64,000 nt of DNA, from assembly GCF_001509835.1 (NCBI RefSeq), contig NZ_JXTJ01000004.1, forward strand, positions 310,001 through 374,000. Reading direction: 5' to 3'. Below, one piece after another: positions 1 to 9,691 of the stretch. How positions within the stretch are numbered: position 1 is the stretch's first letter; each line of letters starts with the position of its first letter. The translations under genes were made by a program, and so were the position numbers. The notes below the pieces were generated by a model. It did no database searches. It was not told the DNA's origin and worked only from the letters and a program-made list of their open reading frames with translations. The DNA comes from Allobosea sp. WAO (GTDB lineage: Bacteria > Pseudomonadota > Alphaproteobacteria > Rhizobiales > Beijerinckiaceae).

Positions 1-1023
1 GACATAGGTGATGCCGATCAACTGGCCGTTCGCATCACGCTCGCCGCGCGGGCGGACCTGCGCGAAAGCATAGCCGCGGCGCGAAACCTCGGTCGTCAGA
101 TTGACCAGCGACCGCTCGACCGCCTCGGCGTTGTAGGTATCGCCGGCGGAGGTGGTGACCAGCCGCTCGAGCGCGCCGGGATCGATGTCCCGCAACTTGG
201 AATCGACCGAGACGTTTCCGACGCGATAGCGCTGACCTTCATCGACCGTAACGTCGATGATCCAGCCACCCTTGGCGTCGTCGAAGCGCGCATCGTTCGC
301 GACGATCCGGAAATCGGCGTAGCCGTTCTTCAGATAGTAGCGCCGAACCAGTTCGAGATCGGCAGCGATACGATCGGGATCGTAGACGTCGGACGTCTTG
401 ATGAAGCTGAGGAAATTGGACTCCGTCGAGCTCATCAGATTGCGCAGGCGCGACGAGGAATAGACACCGTTCCCGGAGAAATTGATCTCCTTGATACCGG
501 TCTTGCCGCTCTCGACGATCGTGAAGACGACGTCCGAGCGGCCGTTCGGCAGCGCCTGGATACGCCCGGAAACGGTCGCCGAGCCATAGCCCGCGCGACG
601 ATAGACTTCCTTGAGGCGCTCGACGTCGGCGTCGATCAGCGCCTGGCTCATCGGACCGTTCGCCTTGGACTGGACCTGACCGAGCAGCACATCGCTCTTC
701 AGGCGGCGATTACCCTCGAAGGCGACGCGGTTGATCGAGTCGTTCTCCTGGACGGAGACGACGGTCTGGGAGCCGCGACGGCTCACCTGAACATTGGAGA
801 AGAGCCCGGTAGCCAGCAGATTCTGACGAATCTCCGCCGGATTTCCGGCTCCCTGCGCGGTCACGTAGGAGCGGATCGTCTCCGCATCGACGCGCCTGTT
901 GCCTTGGACAATCACGGCCTGCGCAAACGCCACGCCACCGCTTACGGCCAACATAAAGGCCGAAAGTCCGACTGATCGAGAGAGCCGAGTTCTCAAGGGC
1001 CGGCTCTGAAGCGTCGACGTCAT
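1..1023 (-). CDS. bamA: Outer membrane assembly factor BamA, N-terminal part (cut by window start)
   Basis: BamA is the central barrel of the BAM complex, which folds beta-barrel proteins into the outer membrane. Only the first 341 codons lie in the window; the 3' end is beyond position 1. Translation from the ATG at 1023 gives a signal peptide of about 35 residues ending near GGVAFAQA. Repeated POTRA-type units follow, with typical patterns such as VQGNRRVDAETIRSY, FEGNRRLKSD and YYLKNGYADF. The window covers roughly POTRA 1 to 3 and part of 4; the barrel is missing. It lies downstream of rseP on the same strand, as in most alphaproteobacteria, separated by about 300 bases. The family call is firm from the POTRA repeats and the neighbourhood. 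Confidence 0.93.
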   Translation of the reverse strand, partial: MTSTLQSRPLRTRLSRSVGLSAFMLAVSGGVAFAQAVIVQGNRRVDAETIRSYVTAQGAGNPAEIRQNLLATGLFSNVQVSRRGSQTVVSVQENDSINRVAFEGNRRLKSDVLLGQVQSKANGPMSQALIDADVERLKEVYRRAGYGSATVSGRIQALPNGRSDVVFTIVESGKTGIKEINFSGNGVYSSSRLRNLMSSTESNFLSFIKTSDVYDPDRIAADLELVRRYYLKNGYADFRIVANDARFDDAKGGWIIDVTVDEGQRYRVGNVSVDSKLRDIDPGALERLVTTSAGDTYNAEAVERSLVNLTTEVSRRGYAFAQVRPRGERDANGQLIGITYV

Positions 1024-1324
1024 CGGGTCGCCTATTCCATTCTTGGGTCACCATCCCCGCGAGGGGACCCCCGCGAGTAGCGGGAGCACGGCGACATTGA
1101 AGACCAAACGCTTCTACAAAGTTTCCTGCGGGACGCAAACCAGCATTGTCGTTAACAAAGTGTTTTTACGCCGTTCGTTGCCGTCAGGTCACGCGCGGCC
1201 CCCGATAAATTCGGGCGCCGCCGCCGGAAACGGCCAGAAAATGCCATAATCCGGCGAGGCAGCGTGGCGGGGATATCACAACCGGAAAGGTTGGATTCGG
1301 CAATTTCCGTTAACGCGCCGCCGC
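1024..1324 (-). other. Intergenic region upstream of bamA
   Basis: About 300 bases between the stop of rseP and the start of bamA. I see no convincing gene; short open frames here are not supported by codon pattern or ribosome sites. On the minus strand it holds a run of AT-rich bases near 1140-1170, in an otherwise GC-rich context, which could contain a bamA promoter. Two copies of a CCCCGCGAG-type motif lie near 1056-1080. No exact promoter can be assigned. Confidence 0.4.
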
Positions 1325-2473
1325 TCAGAGCAGCGAGCGGACATGGACGAGATCATTCCATGTCACGAACAGCATCAGCATCAGCACCAGGCCGAGGCCG
1401 ACCCTGAAACCGATCTCCTGCGCCCGTTCGCTCAGCGGCCGGCCGCGCGCGGCCTCGATCGCGTAGAACATCAGATGCCCGCCATCGAGCATCGGCACCG
1501 GGAACAGATTCATCAGGCCGATCGAGACCGAAAGGATCGCGGCGAGGTTGATCAGCGCCAGCAGACCACCGCTGGAGGCGACCATTCCGGAGACCTGGGC
1601 GATGCGGATCGGCCCGGAAAGCTGGTCGGTCGACTCCTTCCCCTTGATGAGCTTGGCGAGGTAGTCATAGGTCCGCTCGACCACGAACCAGGTCTCGCTC
1701 ACGCCGAGCTTCAACGATTCGACCAGGCTGAAATGCTGGGTGGTCCAGTCGCTTGGCTTCGACGACGCCTGCACGCCGATGATGCCGAGGCGCTGCTTGC
1801 CCAGCGGCGAGGATGTCTCGACCAGATCCGGCGTCACGGTCAGGACCATGGTCGCCCCGTCCCGCTCGAAGGTCACTGGCAGGGGCTCGCTCGGACGGGT
1901 CGAGATCTGGCGCTGCAGGTCGGCGAAGCTCTTGATCTCCCGATCCTCGACCTTGAGGATCAGGTCGCCGGCTTTAAGGCCGGCCCGCTCCGCCGCGCCT
2001 CCGGACGTGACCATCTCGACGCGAGGCGCCAGCACCGGCTTGCCGAAGCTGTAGGCGGTGGCCGCGAAAATCGCGATCGCAAGCAGGAAATTGGCGATCG
2101 GCCCGGCAGCGACGATCGCCGCGCGCTCGCCGACGGATTGAGCCGGGAAGGAGCGCTCGCGCTCCTCGCGGCTCATATTCGCAACGGCTTCGCCATCCGG
2201 CGAGCTCGAGGCGTCGGCATCGCCGGAGAACTTGACGTAGCCGCCGAGTGGGATCAGCGCGAAGCGCCAGCGCGTGCCATGGCGATCGTTGAAGCCGAAG
2301 AGTTCCCGTCCGAAGCCGATGGAGAAGGTTTTGACGTCGACGCCGCACCAGCGCCCGACCAGGAAATGGCCGAGCTCATGGACGAACACGACGATGGTCA
2401 GGACGAACAGGAAGGGCACGAGGTAGCCCAGCAGGAAGCTTCCCGCGTGCCAGACCGATCCCAGGATATCCAT
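1325..2473 (-). CDS. rseP: RIP-type zinc metalloprotease RseP/MmpA (M50 family)
   Basis: Site-2-type intramembrane protease of the inner membrane. The family cleaves membrane-anchored anti-sigma factors or other single-pass proteins; in Caulobacter the homologue MmpA acts on PodJ. The HExxH zinc motif is HELGH at residues 32-36 inside the first membrane segment. A PDZ domain lies around residues 160-240 (GLKAGDLILKV), and the third zinc-ligand region is NLFPVPMLDGGH near residue 328. A GTG at 2497 would give an 8-residue extension overlapping the dxr stop by one base. I chose the ATG at 2473 because GGGAG sits 8 bases before it. The gene is 382 codons, normal for the family, and lies between dxr and bamA as usual. 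Confidence 0.93.
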   Translation of the reverse strand: MDILGSVWHAGSFLLGYLVPFLFVLTIVVFVHELGHFLVGRWCGVDVKTFSIGFGRELFGFNDRHGTRWRFALIPLGGYVKFSGDADASSSPDGEAVANMSREERERSFPAQSVGERAAIVAAGPIANFLLAIAIFAATAYSFGKPVLAPRVEMVTSGGAAERAGLKAGDLILKVEDREIKSFADLQRQISTRPSEPLPVTFERDGATMVLTVTPDLVETSSPLGKQRLGIIGVQASSKPSDWTTQHFSLVESLKLGVSETWFVVERTYDYLAKLIKGKESTDQLSGPIRIAQVSGMVASSGGLLALINLAAILSVSIGLMNLFPVPMLDGGHLMFYAIEAARGRPLSERAQEIGFRVGLGLVLMLMLFVTWNDLVHVRSLL

Positions 2474-2496
2474 AAAACTCTCCCGACTTGCCGCCA

Positions 2497-3678
2497 CTAG
2501 GTGACAGCGAAGCGGCCTTCCGACAAGAGGAGGCGCGTCCGGTTTCTCGCATCTTGGTCAATCGCGAGCGCCGCGGCGACGCTGTCGGGGGCCTGACGCC
2601 CCTGCCCGGCCGGCTGCGCGCAGACGGCTTCGACCAGGGCTGGGATCGCCCAGAACGGGATCTGCCGCGCGAGGAACGCTGCCACGGCGATTTCGTTGGC
2701 CGCGTTCAGGATTGCCGGCGCAGCCCCGCCTTCCGCGAGAGCGGCCATGGCCAAGCCTAGAGCCGGAAAGCGCGTGAGGTCCGGGCGCTCGAAGACAAGA
2801 GGCGCACAGCCCGCGAGGTTCAGGAAGCGGTCCTGCGGCGCATCAAGCCTGCCGTCGACACCGAGACAATGCGCCGCGGCAACGCGCATGTCGGGGATAG
2901 CCATGCCGGCGCTGACAGAACCGTCGCGAAAATTCACCAGGCCGTGCACGATCTGCTGCGGATGGACCAGCACGTCGACCTGATCGGCCGAAAGCCCAAA
3001 CAGGAAACGGGCTTCGATCAGCTCGAGCCCCTTGTTCATCATGCTGGCGGAATCGATCGTGATTTTGGCGCCCATCGCGTAGTTCGGATGGGCGAGCGCC
3101 TGCTCCGGCGTCGCCGCGGCGATCTGCTCGGCGCTCCAGGTCCGGAACGGGCCGCCCGACGCGGTCAGCGTCATCGTGCGGATCGCCGAGACCGGCTCGG
3201 CGCCGAGCACCTGGAACAGGGCATTATGCTCGGAATCGAGCGGCAGGATGCGCGCGCCGACCCGGGACGCCTGGGCCATCACGGCCTCGCCGGCGCAGAC
3301 CAGGCTCTCCTTGTTGGCGAGCGCGACGACGCGTCCGGGCAGCAGCGACGCGAAGGTCGCCTCCAGGCCGGCCGCGCCCGAGATCGCGCTGACAACGATG
3401 TCGCACTCTAGGCTCGCAGCTTCCAGCACCGCCGAGCGCCCCGCGCCATGCGCGATTCCGCTGCCGGCGAGCGCCTCGCGCAGCGCGCCGGCAAGCGCTT
3501 CGTCGGCGACCGCGGCAAAGCGTGCACGGGTTTCGCGCGCCACACGCGCAAGGCCGGCCACGTCGCGCCCGGCGACGACCGCGGCAACCGCGAGGCGGTC
3601 CGGATTCTCGGCGATGACATCGCGTGTCGAGCGACCGACGGAGCCGGTCGCTCCGAGGATGGTGACGAGGCGGCGCAT
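2497..3678 (-). CDS. dxr: 1-deoxy-D-xylulose 5-phosphate reductoisomerase
   Basis: Cytosolic enzyme of the non-mevalonate isoprenoid pathway. It converts deoxyxylulose phosphate to methylerythritol phosphate with NADPH and a divalent metal. The N-terminus carries the NADPH-binding glycine motif ILGATGSVGRST (residues 7-18). The central part has LPLDSEHNALFQ and the metal/substrate region TLTASGGPFR, followed by NYAMGAKITIDSASMMNKGLE. The product is 393 residues, the usual size. The open frame extends upstream, but MRRLVTILG at 3678 is the family start and lies just 7 bases after the cdsA stop. Supplying isoprenoid units next to uppS is a common arrangement. Confidence 0.96.
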   Translation of the reverse strand: MRRLVTILGATGSVGRSTRDVIAENPDRLAVAAVVAGRDVAGLARVARETRARFAAVADEALAGALREALAGSGIAHGAGRSAVLEAASLECDIVVSAISGAAGLEATFASLLPGRVVALANKESLVCAGEAVMAQASRVGARILPLDSEHNALFQVLGAEPVSAIRTMTLTASGGPFRTWSAEQIAAATPEQALAHPNYAMGAKITIDSASMMNKGLELIEARFLFGLSADQVDVLVHPQQIVHGLVNFRDGSVSAGMAIPDMRVAAAHCLGVDGRLDAPQDRFLNLAGCAPLVFERPDLTRFPALGLAMAALAEGGAAPAILNAANEIAVAAFLARQIPFWAIPALVEAVCAQPAGQGRQAPDSVAAALAIDQDARNRTRLLLSEGRFAVT

Positions 3679-3685
3679 GGTACGA

Positions 3686-4510
3686 TCAGTGCCCCAGGCG
3701 GGCGAGATAGAGCAGCATGCCGGCAAAGACCAGCACGGCCCAGTAGCCATCGAGCCGGTCGAGGAAACCGCCATGGCCGGGAATCAGGCGGCTGGAATCC
3801 TTGGCGCCGAAGCGGCGCTTGATGGCGGATTCGAACAGGTCCCCAGCCTGGCTGAAGATCGAGGCGACGAGCGATATCGCCAGAACCAGACCAAGGCCGA
3901 ACCCGGTCGCCGGAGCGAGATACCAGACGGCGACGCCGCCCGCCGTGCCGGCCGCCGCTCCGCCGAGCGCCCCCGACCAGGTCTTCTTCGGGCTGACGCG
4001 CGGCATCAGCTTGGGCCCGCCGAGGGCGCGACCGGTGAAATAGGCGGCGATATCGGTGAACCAGACCACGGCGAAGGTCCAGACGATCAGGAACAGCCCG
4101 ATCTCCGGCACCTGGCGCAGCGCCGGGGCGACCAAAGCGAAGCAGAGCGCATAGGCGACGCCGCAGGCCTCCAGAATGCGTCGATCCTCGACGCGGGTGG
4201 TCACGACCGCACCCGCGAGGGCCAGTACCGCCGAGACACCAGCCAGTGCCGGATCGCTCAGCGGGGCGAAGCCCAGCGCGAAGCCGGCCAGGGCGACACC
4301 GACCCCGCCCGCTACGGCGTTGCGCGCGTTGACGATGGCGAGCCACTCATAGGCGACGAGGCCCGCGACCAGAACCCAGAGGAAGCGAAAGGCGGGACCG
4401 CCGACCAACGTGACCGTCAGGACCACGGCAGCCAGCACCAGCGCGGACAGGACGCGCAGGCGCAGTTCGGAAGCGCCGGCCTTCACAGCGTCGCCGGAAG
4501 GCTCATTCAC
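3686..4510 (-). CDS. cdsA: Phosphatidate cytidylyltransferase
   Basis: Inner-membrane enzyme making CDP-diacylglycerol from phosphatidic acid and CTP, the branch point to all membrane phospholipids. The 274-residue protein is mostly hydrophobic helices. It ends with the CdsA signature seen as [18 protein letters not shown] followed by FLDRLDGYW (about residues 228-257). [12 protein letters not shown] precedes it, a second conserved block. The start ATG overlaps the uppS stop by 4 bases, so the two are probably translationally coupled. Nothing unusual was seen. Confidence 0.95.
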   Translation of the reverse strand: MNEPSGDAVKAGASELRLRVLSALVLAAVVLTVTLVGGPAFRFLWVLVAGLVAYEWLAIVNARNAVAGGVGVALAGFALGFAPLSDPALAGVSAVLALAGAVVTTRVEDRRILEACGVAYALCFALVAPALRQVPEIGLFLIVWTFAVVWFTDIAAYFTGRALGGPKLMPRVSPKKTWSGALGGAAAGTAGGVAVWYLAPATGFGLGLVLAISLVASIFSQAGDLFESAIKRRFGAKDSSRLIPGHGGFLDRLDGYWAVLVFAGMLLYLARLGH

Positions 4511-5271
4511 GCGACCCCCACATTGCGGGAGGCCGCTTCCGTGACGCCGCCGAAGCGGCGCTCGCGGCGGTGGAACTCGGCCACCGCATCCTCGAGCGCC
4601 TTGCGGTCGAAATCGGGCCAGAGCACGGGCGTAAACACGAACTCCGCGTAGGCGGCCTGCCAGAGCAGGAAGTTCGAGATCCGGGTCTCGCCAGAAGTCC
4701 GAATGACAAGATCGGGCTCCGGAAGGTCTCCGGTGTCGAGCCTGGAGGTCAGCATGTCCTCGTCGATCGCCTCCGGGCTGAGGCGGCCGGCCGCGACGTC
4801 TGCGGCAAGAGCGCGGGTGACCCGGACGAGTTCGTCGCGGGAGCCGTAATTGAAGGCAACGACCAAGGTGAGCCCGTCATTGCCGGCGGTCATGCTCTCG
4901 GCGCGTTCGATCAGCTGGCGCAGATCCGGCGCGAGATCCCGGCTACCGATGATGCGGACGCGGACGCCGGCCTCATGCAGCTCGGCGAGATCGTTCTCGA
5001 CGAAGCGGCGGAGCAGGCCGAGCAGGAAGGAAACCTCCGCCTTCGGCCTGCGCCAGTTCTCAGTCGAAAACGAGTAGAGCGTCAGGACCCGAATCCCGAG
5101 CTCGCCGGCATTGCGGACCGTACGGCGCAGGGCCTCGAGCCCACGGCGATGGCCTTCCTGCCTCGGCAGGCCGCGCATCTGCGCCCAGCGGCCATTGCCG
5201 TCCATGATGATCGCGACATGGGTCGGGGCCGATTCGATGCCGGGCGATACCGGGCGCGGGCCGTCTGCCAT
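4507..5271 (-). CDS. uppS: Undecaprenyl diphosphate synthase (cis-prenyltransferase)
   Basis: Makes the C55 polyprenyl carrier lipid precursor for peptidoglycan and other envelope polymers by adding isopentenyl units to farnesyl diphosphate. The catalytic Asp is in the family motif [12 protein letters not shown] (D24 with the chosen start), followed by HRRGLEALR. The C-terminal part has [19 protein letters not shown], the conserved cis-prenyltransferase block. A TTG at 5292 would add 7 residues. The ATG at 5271 is preferred because GAGG lies 7 bases upstream and it gives 254 residues, the normal size. The gene sits 57 bases after frr and overlaps cdsA. Confidence 0.95.
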   Translation of the reverse strand: MADGPRPVSPGIESAPTHVAIIMDGNGRWAQMRGLPRQEGHRRGLEALRRTVRNAGELGIRVLTLYSFSTENWRRPKAEVSFLLGLLRRFVENDLAELHEAGVRVRIIGSRDLAPDLRQLIERAESMTAGNDGLTLVVAFNYGSRDELVRVTRALAADVAAGRLSPEAIDEDMLTSRLDTGDLPEPDLVIRTSGETRISNFLLWQAAYAEFVFTPVLWPDFDRKALEDAVAEFHRRERRFGGVTEAASRNVGVA

Positions 5272-5328
5272 TCCTGTGCCTCTTCGGGCCAAGCCCGTCC
5301 GTCGATGATTACAGGCCTGCGCCGAAGC

Positions 5329-5892
5329 TCAGACGTGCAGGATTTCCTTTTCCTTCGACGCCAGCGCCTGATCGATCTCGCCGATATGCTTGTCGGTCGC
5401 CTTCTGGACCTGGTCCGACTGCTTGGTGACGTCGTCCTTGGGCAGGTGGCCGTCCTTCTCGAGCTTCTTGATCAGGTCGATGCCGTCGCGGCGGACATGG
5501 CGGACCGCGATCTTTGCCTCTTCGGCGTATTTATGCGCGACCTTGACCATCTCCTTGCGACGCTGCTCGTTCAGCTCGGGGATGCGGATGCGCAGGACCT
5601 GCCCCTCGGTCTGCGGGTTGAGGCCGAGATCGGATTCGCGGATCGCCTTCTCGACCGCCTGAACCATGCTGCGGTCCCAAACCTGGACCGAGAGCAGCCG
5701 CGCTTCGGGCACGCTGACCGTGGCGAGCTGGGAGAGCGGCGTGCGCGCGCCATAAGCCTCGACCGTGATCGGATCGAGCACATTGGCCGAGGCGCGGCCG
5801 GTGCGCAGCGAAGCGAGATCGCTCTTGAACGACTGGACTGCGCCGTCCATGCGGCGGTTCAGATCGGCGAGATCGAAAGTGGTTTGGGCCAT
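5329..5892 (-). CDS. frr: Ribosome recycling factor
   Basis: Cytosolic factor that, with EF-G, splits the post-termination ribosome complex. The product is 187 residues from [11 protein letters not shown], with the typical pattern [19 protein letters not shown] near the N-terminus and the C-terminal helix block [20 protein letters not shown]. The open frame runs a further 35 codons upstream, but that extension is not family-like and is rejected. In many bacteria frr directly follows pyrH. Here an opposing gene separates them, so frr probably has its own promoter in 5893-6156, where no clear consensus was seen. Confidence 0.96.
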   Translation of the reverse strand: MAQTTFDLADLNRRMDGAVQSFKSDLASLRTGRASANVLDPITVEAYGARTPLSQLATVSVPEARLLSVQVWDRSMVQAVEKAIRESDLGLNPQTEGQVLRIRIPELNEQRRKEMVKVAHKYAEEAKIAVRHVRRDGIDLIKKLEKDGHLPKDDVTKQSDQVQKATDKHIGEIDQALASKEKEILHV

Positions 5893-6156
5893 CGTCTTCA
5901 AAACCTTGTCGAAACCCGGCAGAGGACCGAACCGGAAATGCGCGCGACCATGGCGAGCGGCTCGCGCAGGGTCAAGGATTTCATGCCTCGGTGGCACTTT
6001 GCCGGAGCAAGCTGGATATCAGCCTCCCGGTCGCGTGTATTGCACCTGTCCGGAAAGCCTTGCGGCGGCGAACATGCCGCCCTTTGCTTCATAGCCGATC
6101 TGGAAGGCTGCGCCAGCCCATCGGCCCTCCATTCTGAACAGCCGAGGAGCAAGCAC

Positions 6157-6570
6157 GTGCCCCGCCTCAACCGCATCATCGAGACCGCGCTCTATGTCGA
6201 CGACCTCGAGCGTGCCCGCGAATTCTACGAGGACAAGCTCGGCCTGGCCCCGCTGCTCAAGACCGCCACGCTGTTCGCCTACGATATCGGCGGGGCGAGC
6301 GTGCTACTGCTTTTCCTGCGCGGCCAGTCGCTCAGGACGCAAATGTCGGCCGGTGGCAGCATACCGCCGCATGACGGCTCCGGCCCGCTCCACATCTGCT
6401 TTGCCGTCGATCTCGACGAGCTCGCCCTCTGGGACGAGAGGCTGCAGCAGCAGGGGATTGCGATCGAGGGCCGGATGAGCTGGGAGCGCGGCGGCAAGAG
6501 CCTCTACTTCCGCGATCCCGACGGCCACATGCTGGAGCTGGCGACGCCCGGCCTGTGGCCGAGCTACTGA
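6157..6570 (+). CDS. VOC-family (glyoxalase/dioxygenase-like) protein
   Basis: A small 137-residue protein of the vicinal oxygen chelate fold. The two beta-alpha-beta-beta-beta units are seen as IIETALYVDDLERAREFYED at the start and GKSLYFRDPDGHMLELATPG at the end. The first His/Glu ligand positions of glyoxalases are only partly visible (TALYVDD at the first, HICFAVD and HMLELA later), so the substrate is unknown. The start is GTG at 6157, with GAGGAGC 7 bases upstream, a strong ribosome site; the longer open frame upstream is antisense to uppS and frr. It lies head-on between pyrH and frr, which are normally adjacent. Fosfomycin-resistance-like, glyoxalase or dioxygenase roles are all possible and none is shown. 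Confidence 0.85.
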   Translation: MPRLNRIIETALYVDDLERAREFYEDKLGLAPLLKTATLFAYDIGGASVLLLFLRGQSLRTQMSAGGSIPPHDGSGPLHICFAVDLDELALWDERLQQQGIAIEGRMSWERGGKSLYFRDPDGHMLELATPGLWPSY

Positions 6571-6597
6571 GGCCAGCCCCTTGATGGCGCGCCCCGA

Positions 6598-7305
6598 TCA
6601 GGGGGTAACGTAGGTCGCCCTGCCCTCGCCGCGCAGGACGGCCGCGAGCATGCCGGGTTCGGCAATCGAGAAGACCACGATGGTCAGACCGGCATCGCGT
6701 GCCAGCGCGAAGGCGGCCGTGTCCATCACCTTGAGGTCGCGGGTGATCGCCTCGACATGGGTCAGCCGCTCGAAGCGAACCGCATTCGGGTCCTTCTTCG
6801 GATCGGCGGTGTAGACGCCGTCGACCTGCGTGGCCTTGAGCAGATGGCTGCAATCGAGCTCGGCCGCACGGAGCGCAGCGCCGGTATCCGTGGTGAAATA
6901 GGGATTGCCGGTGCCGCCGCCCAGGATCACCACCTTGCCGTTGCTGAGATGGTCAAGCGCCCGTTTGCGGGCATAGCTCTCGCAGAGCGAGGGCATCGGC
7001 ACGGCCGACATGGCGCGTGCGGGAGCACCAGCCGTCTCGATCGCATGTTCGAGCGCGAGCGCGTTCATAACCGTGCCGAGCATGCCGATCGAGTCGGCGC
7101 TGGTGCGATCGAGACCCTTGTTCAGCCCCTGGACGCCGCGGAAGAAATTGCCGCCGCCGACGACGATGCCGATCTCGACACCCTCGCGCGCCGCAGCGGA
7201 GATGTCGGCAGCGAGCGCCGTCAGCGTCGCGCCGTCGAGGCCGTTTCCGCTCGCTCCGGCAAGGGCTTCGCCCGAGAGCTTCACAAGCACGCGTTTGGGT
7301 CTCAT
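6598..7305 (-). CDS. pyrH: UMP kinase
   Basis: Hexameric bacterial UMP kinase of the amino-acid-kinase fold, forming UDP for pyrimidine nucleotide synthesis. The start MRPKRVLVKLSGEALAG carries the phosphate-binding lysine region. IGIVVGGGNFFRG is the second glycine loop, and TGNPYFTTDTGAALRAAEL is the family-specific block. The product is 235 residues, the normal size. The start ATG follows GGAGAG. It is downstream of tsf and a hairpin terminator, so it may be expressed by readthrough or from its own promoter. Confidence 0.96.
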   Translation of the reverse strand: MRPKRVLVKLSGEALAGASGNGLDGATLTALAADISAAAREGVEIGIVVGGGNFFRGVQGLNKGLDRTSADSIGMLGTVMNALALEHAIETAGAPARAMSAVPMPSLCESYARKRALDHLSNGKVVILGGGTGNPYFTTDTGAALRAAELDCSHLLKATQVDGVYTADPKKDPNAVRFERLTHVEAITRDLKVMDTAAFALARDAGLTIVVFSIAEPGMLAAVLRGEGRATYVTP

Positions 7306-7362
7306 CGGGGCTCTCCGTTTCGTGCCGCCACTCTCGGATTGGGAGCGATGTCAGCTTCTTGC

Positions 7363-7390
7363 AAAAAAGGCCGCGCGATGCGCGGCCTTT
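7363..7390 (-). terminator. Rho-independent terminator after tsf
   Basis: Read on the minus strand, an AAAGGCCGCGC arm pairs with a GCGCGGCCTTT arm across a two-base loop, and the second arm runs on into six T residues. It lies 22 bases after the tsf stop and 57 bases before pyrH, so it probably sets rpsB-tsf apart from pyrH, at least partly. Confidence 0.85.
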
Positions 7391-7412
7391 CTGGTCTCTA
7401 TCAACCGGCTTT

Positions 7413-8336
7413 TCAGCCAGCCGTCCCGCCGGCCGCGGCAACCTCGGCCGCGAAATCCTGCTCTTCCTTCTCGATGCCCTCGCCGAGCGCGAAGCGCGCG
7501 AATCCGGTGACCTTGATCGGTCCGCCGACCTTGCCCTCGGCCTCCTTCAGCACCTGCGAGACCGACTTGGAGCCGTCATGGATGTAGACCTGCTCGAGCA
7601 GGCAGTACTCCTTGGCGTAGCTCTTCATGCCGCTCTCGACGATCTTGGCGAGGACGTGCTCGGGCTTGCCGGCGTTCTTCTCGGCCAGGATGCCCTTCTC
7701 GCGTTCCAGCACGGCCGGATCGACCGAGGCGAGATCGAGCGCGACCGGGTTGCTGGCGGCGATGTGCATGGCGACCTGGCGGCCGATCGTGGCGAGTTCC
7801 TCGCCCTGGCCCGACGTTTCCAGGCCGACGATGACGCCGATCTTGCCGAGACCGTCGGTGACCGCGCCATGGACATAGGAGCCGATGACGCCGGCCGAGA
7901 CCGAGACCTGCGCAACACGGCGCAGCGTCATGTTCTCGCCGATCGTGGCGATGGCGTTGGCGATCGCGTCGGCGACCGTGCCGCCGCCCGGATAGTGATG
8001 GGCGGCCAGCGCCTCGACGTCGCCGCCACGCTCGAGCGAGACATCGGCGATGGTGCGGGCCAGCGCCTGGAATTCGAGGTTGCGGGCGACGAAGTCGGTC
8101 TCGGAGTTGACCTCGACCACGACGCCGCTGTTGCCGCGCACGGCGACGGCGACAAGGCCCTCGGCGGCAACGCGGCCGGCCTTCTTGGCGGCCTTGGACA
8201 GGCCCTTGGCGCGCAGCCAGTCGATGGCGGCTTCCATGTTGCCGTCGGTGGCCGACAGGGCGGCCTTGCAGTCCATCATGCCCGCGCCGGTCTTGTCGCG
8301 GAGTTCCTTCACCATGCCGGCGGTGATCGCAGCCAT
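7413..8336 (-). CDS. tsf: Translation elongation factor Ts
   Basis: Guanine nucleotide exchange factor for EF-Tu. The N-terminal UBA-like domain reads [19 protein letters not shown], the hallmark of EF-Ts. The next block includes [16 protein letters not shown], which contacts the EF-Tu nucleotide site. The product is 307 residues, the normal size. It is downstream of rpsB in the standard rpsB-tsf order, with a 167-base spacer that carries a direct repeat. Confidence 0.97.
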   Translation of the reverse strand: MAAITAGMVKELRDKTGAGMMDCKAALSATDGNMEAAIDWLRAKGLSKAAKKAGRVAAEGLVAVAVRGNSGVVVEVNSETDFVARNLEFQALARTIADVSLERGGDVEALAAHHYPGGGTVADAIANAIATIGENMTLRRVAQVSVSAGVIGSYVHGAVTDGLGKIGVIVGLETSGQGEELATIGRQVAMHIAASNPVALDLASVDPAVLEREKGILAEKNAGKPEHVLAKIVESGMKSYAKEYCLLEQVYIHDGSKSVSQVLKEAEGKVGGPIKVTGFARFALGEGIEKEEQDFAAEVAAAGGTAG

Positions 8337-8368
8337 TTGCGTCGTCCTTGCTCTCTTGGCGGCGCCGC

Positions 8369-8499
8369 CCGATGGCGTGCCGCAATCCTGGTCGTGGTTC
8401 CGATCGGCAAACGCCGACGCTCCGTTTCCGGCCGTCGGCGCTGCTTCGGCTTTAGTCAGTATCGAAGTGCGACGCGCCGATGACGCGCCGCAATCCTGG
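8369..8499. repeat. 23-bp direct repeat pair in the rpsB-tsf spacer
   Basis: Copies at 8369-8391 and 8477-8499 share 21 of 23 bases by eye (both read CCGATG, then a variable base, then a GCCGCAATCCTGG end). Between them are CGCCGAC at 8412-8418 and GTCGGCG at 8434-8440, which could pair as a hairpin. The repeat may be a duplication of the spacer or part of an RNA structure. No function is known to me. Confidence 0.6.
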
Positions 8500-8503
8500 A
8501 AAA

Positions 8504-9508
<1,005 letters not shown>

Positions 9509-9691
9509 GGTATTCTTGTCCTTCCGGTTGAGCCTCTGGGGAGCGAATGAGCCGGGCATCGACTGGCCGGTCACCGGAACGCCTCGGTATCGAGGTGATG
9601 CTCCCCATGTGGAATGGCCTGCGCCTTACAGGGCGCGCGGCGAAATTGCAAGGCGGCACCTTGGAAATTCCAGGAGCCGAACCGGCCGACC
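9509..9691 (-). promoter_or_regulatory. rpsB upstream leader with small inverted repeats
   Basis: The 183 bases before rpsB hold several short stems: CCTCG/CGAGG around 9582-9595, CCGGT/ACCGG near 9567-9577 and GCGCC/GGCGC near 9621-9634. A possible weak promoter on the minus strand is TTGCAA at 9651-9646 with TAAGGC 17 bases on. S2 autoregulates its mRNA in several bacteria, so a structured leader is plausible, but I cannot match a known leader motif. Confidence 0.35.

Noticed and set aside
4570-6570. Long open frame of 666 codons on the plus strand
   Set aside because: It is mostly antisense to uppS and frr and Arg/Asp rich, a GC-skew shadow. Only its last 137 codons from GTG 6157 form a real VOC-family gene.
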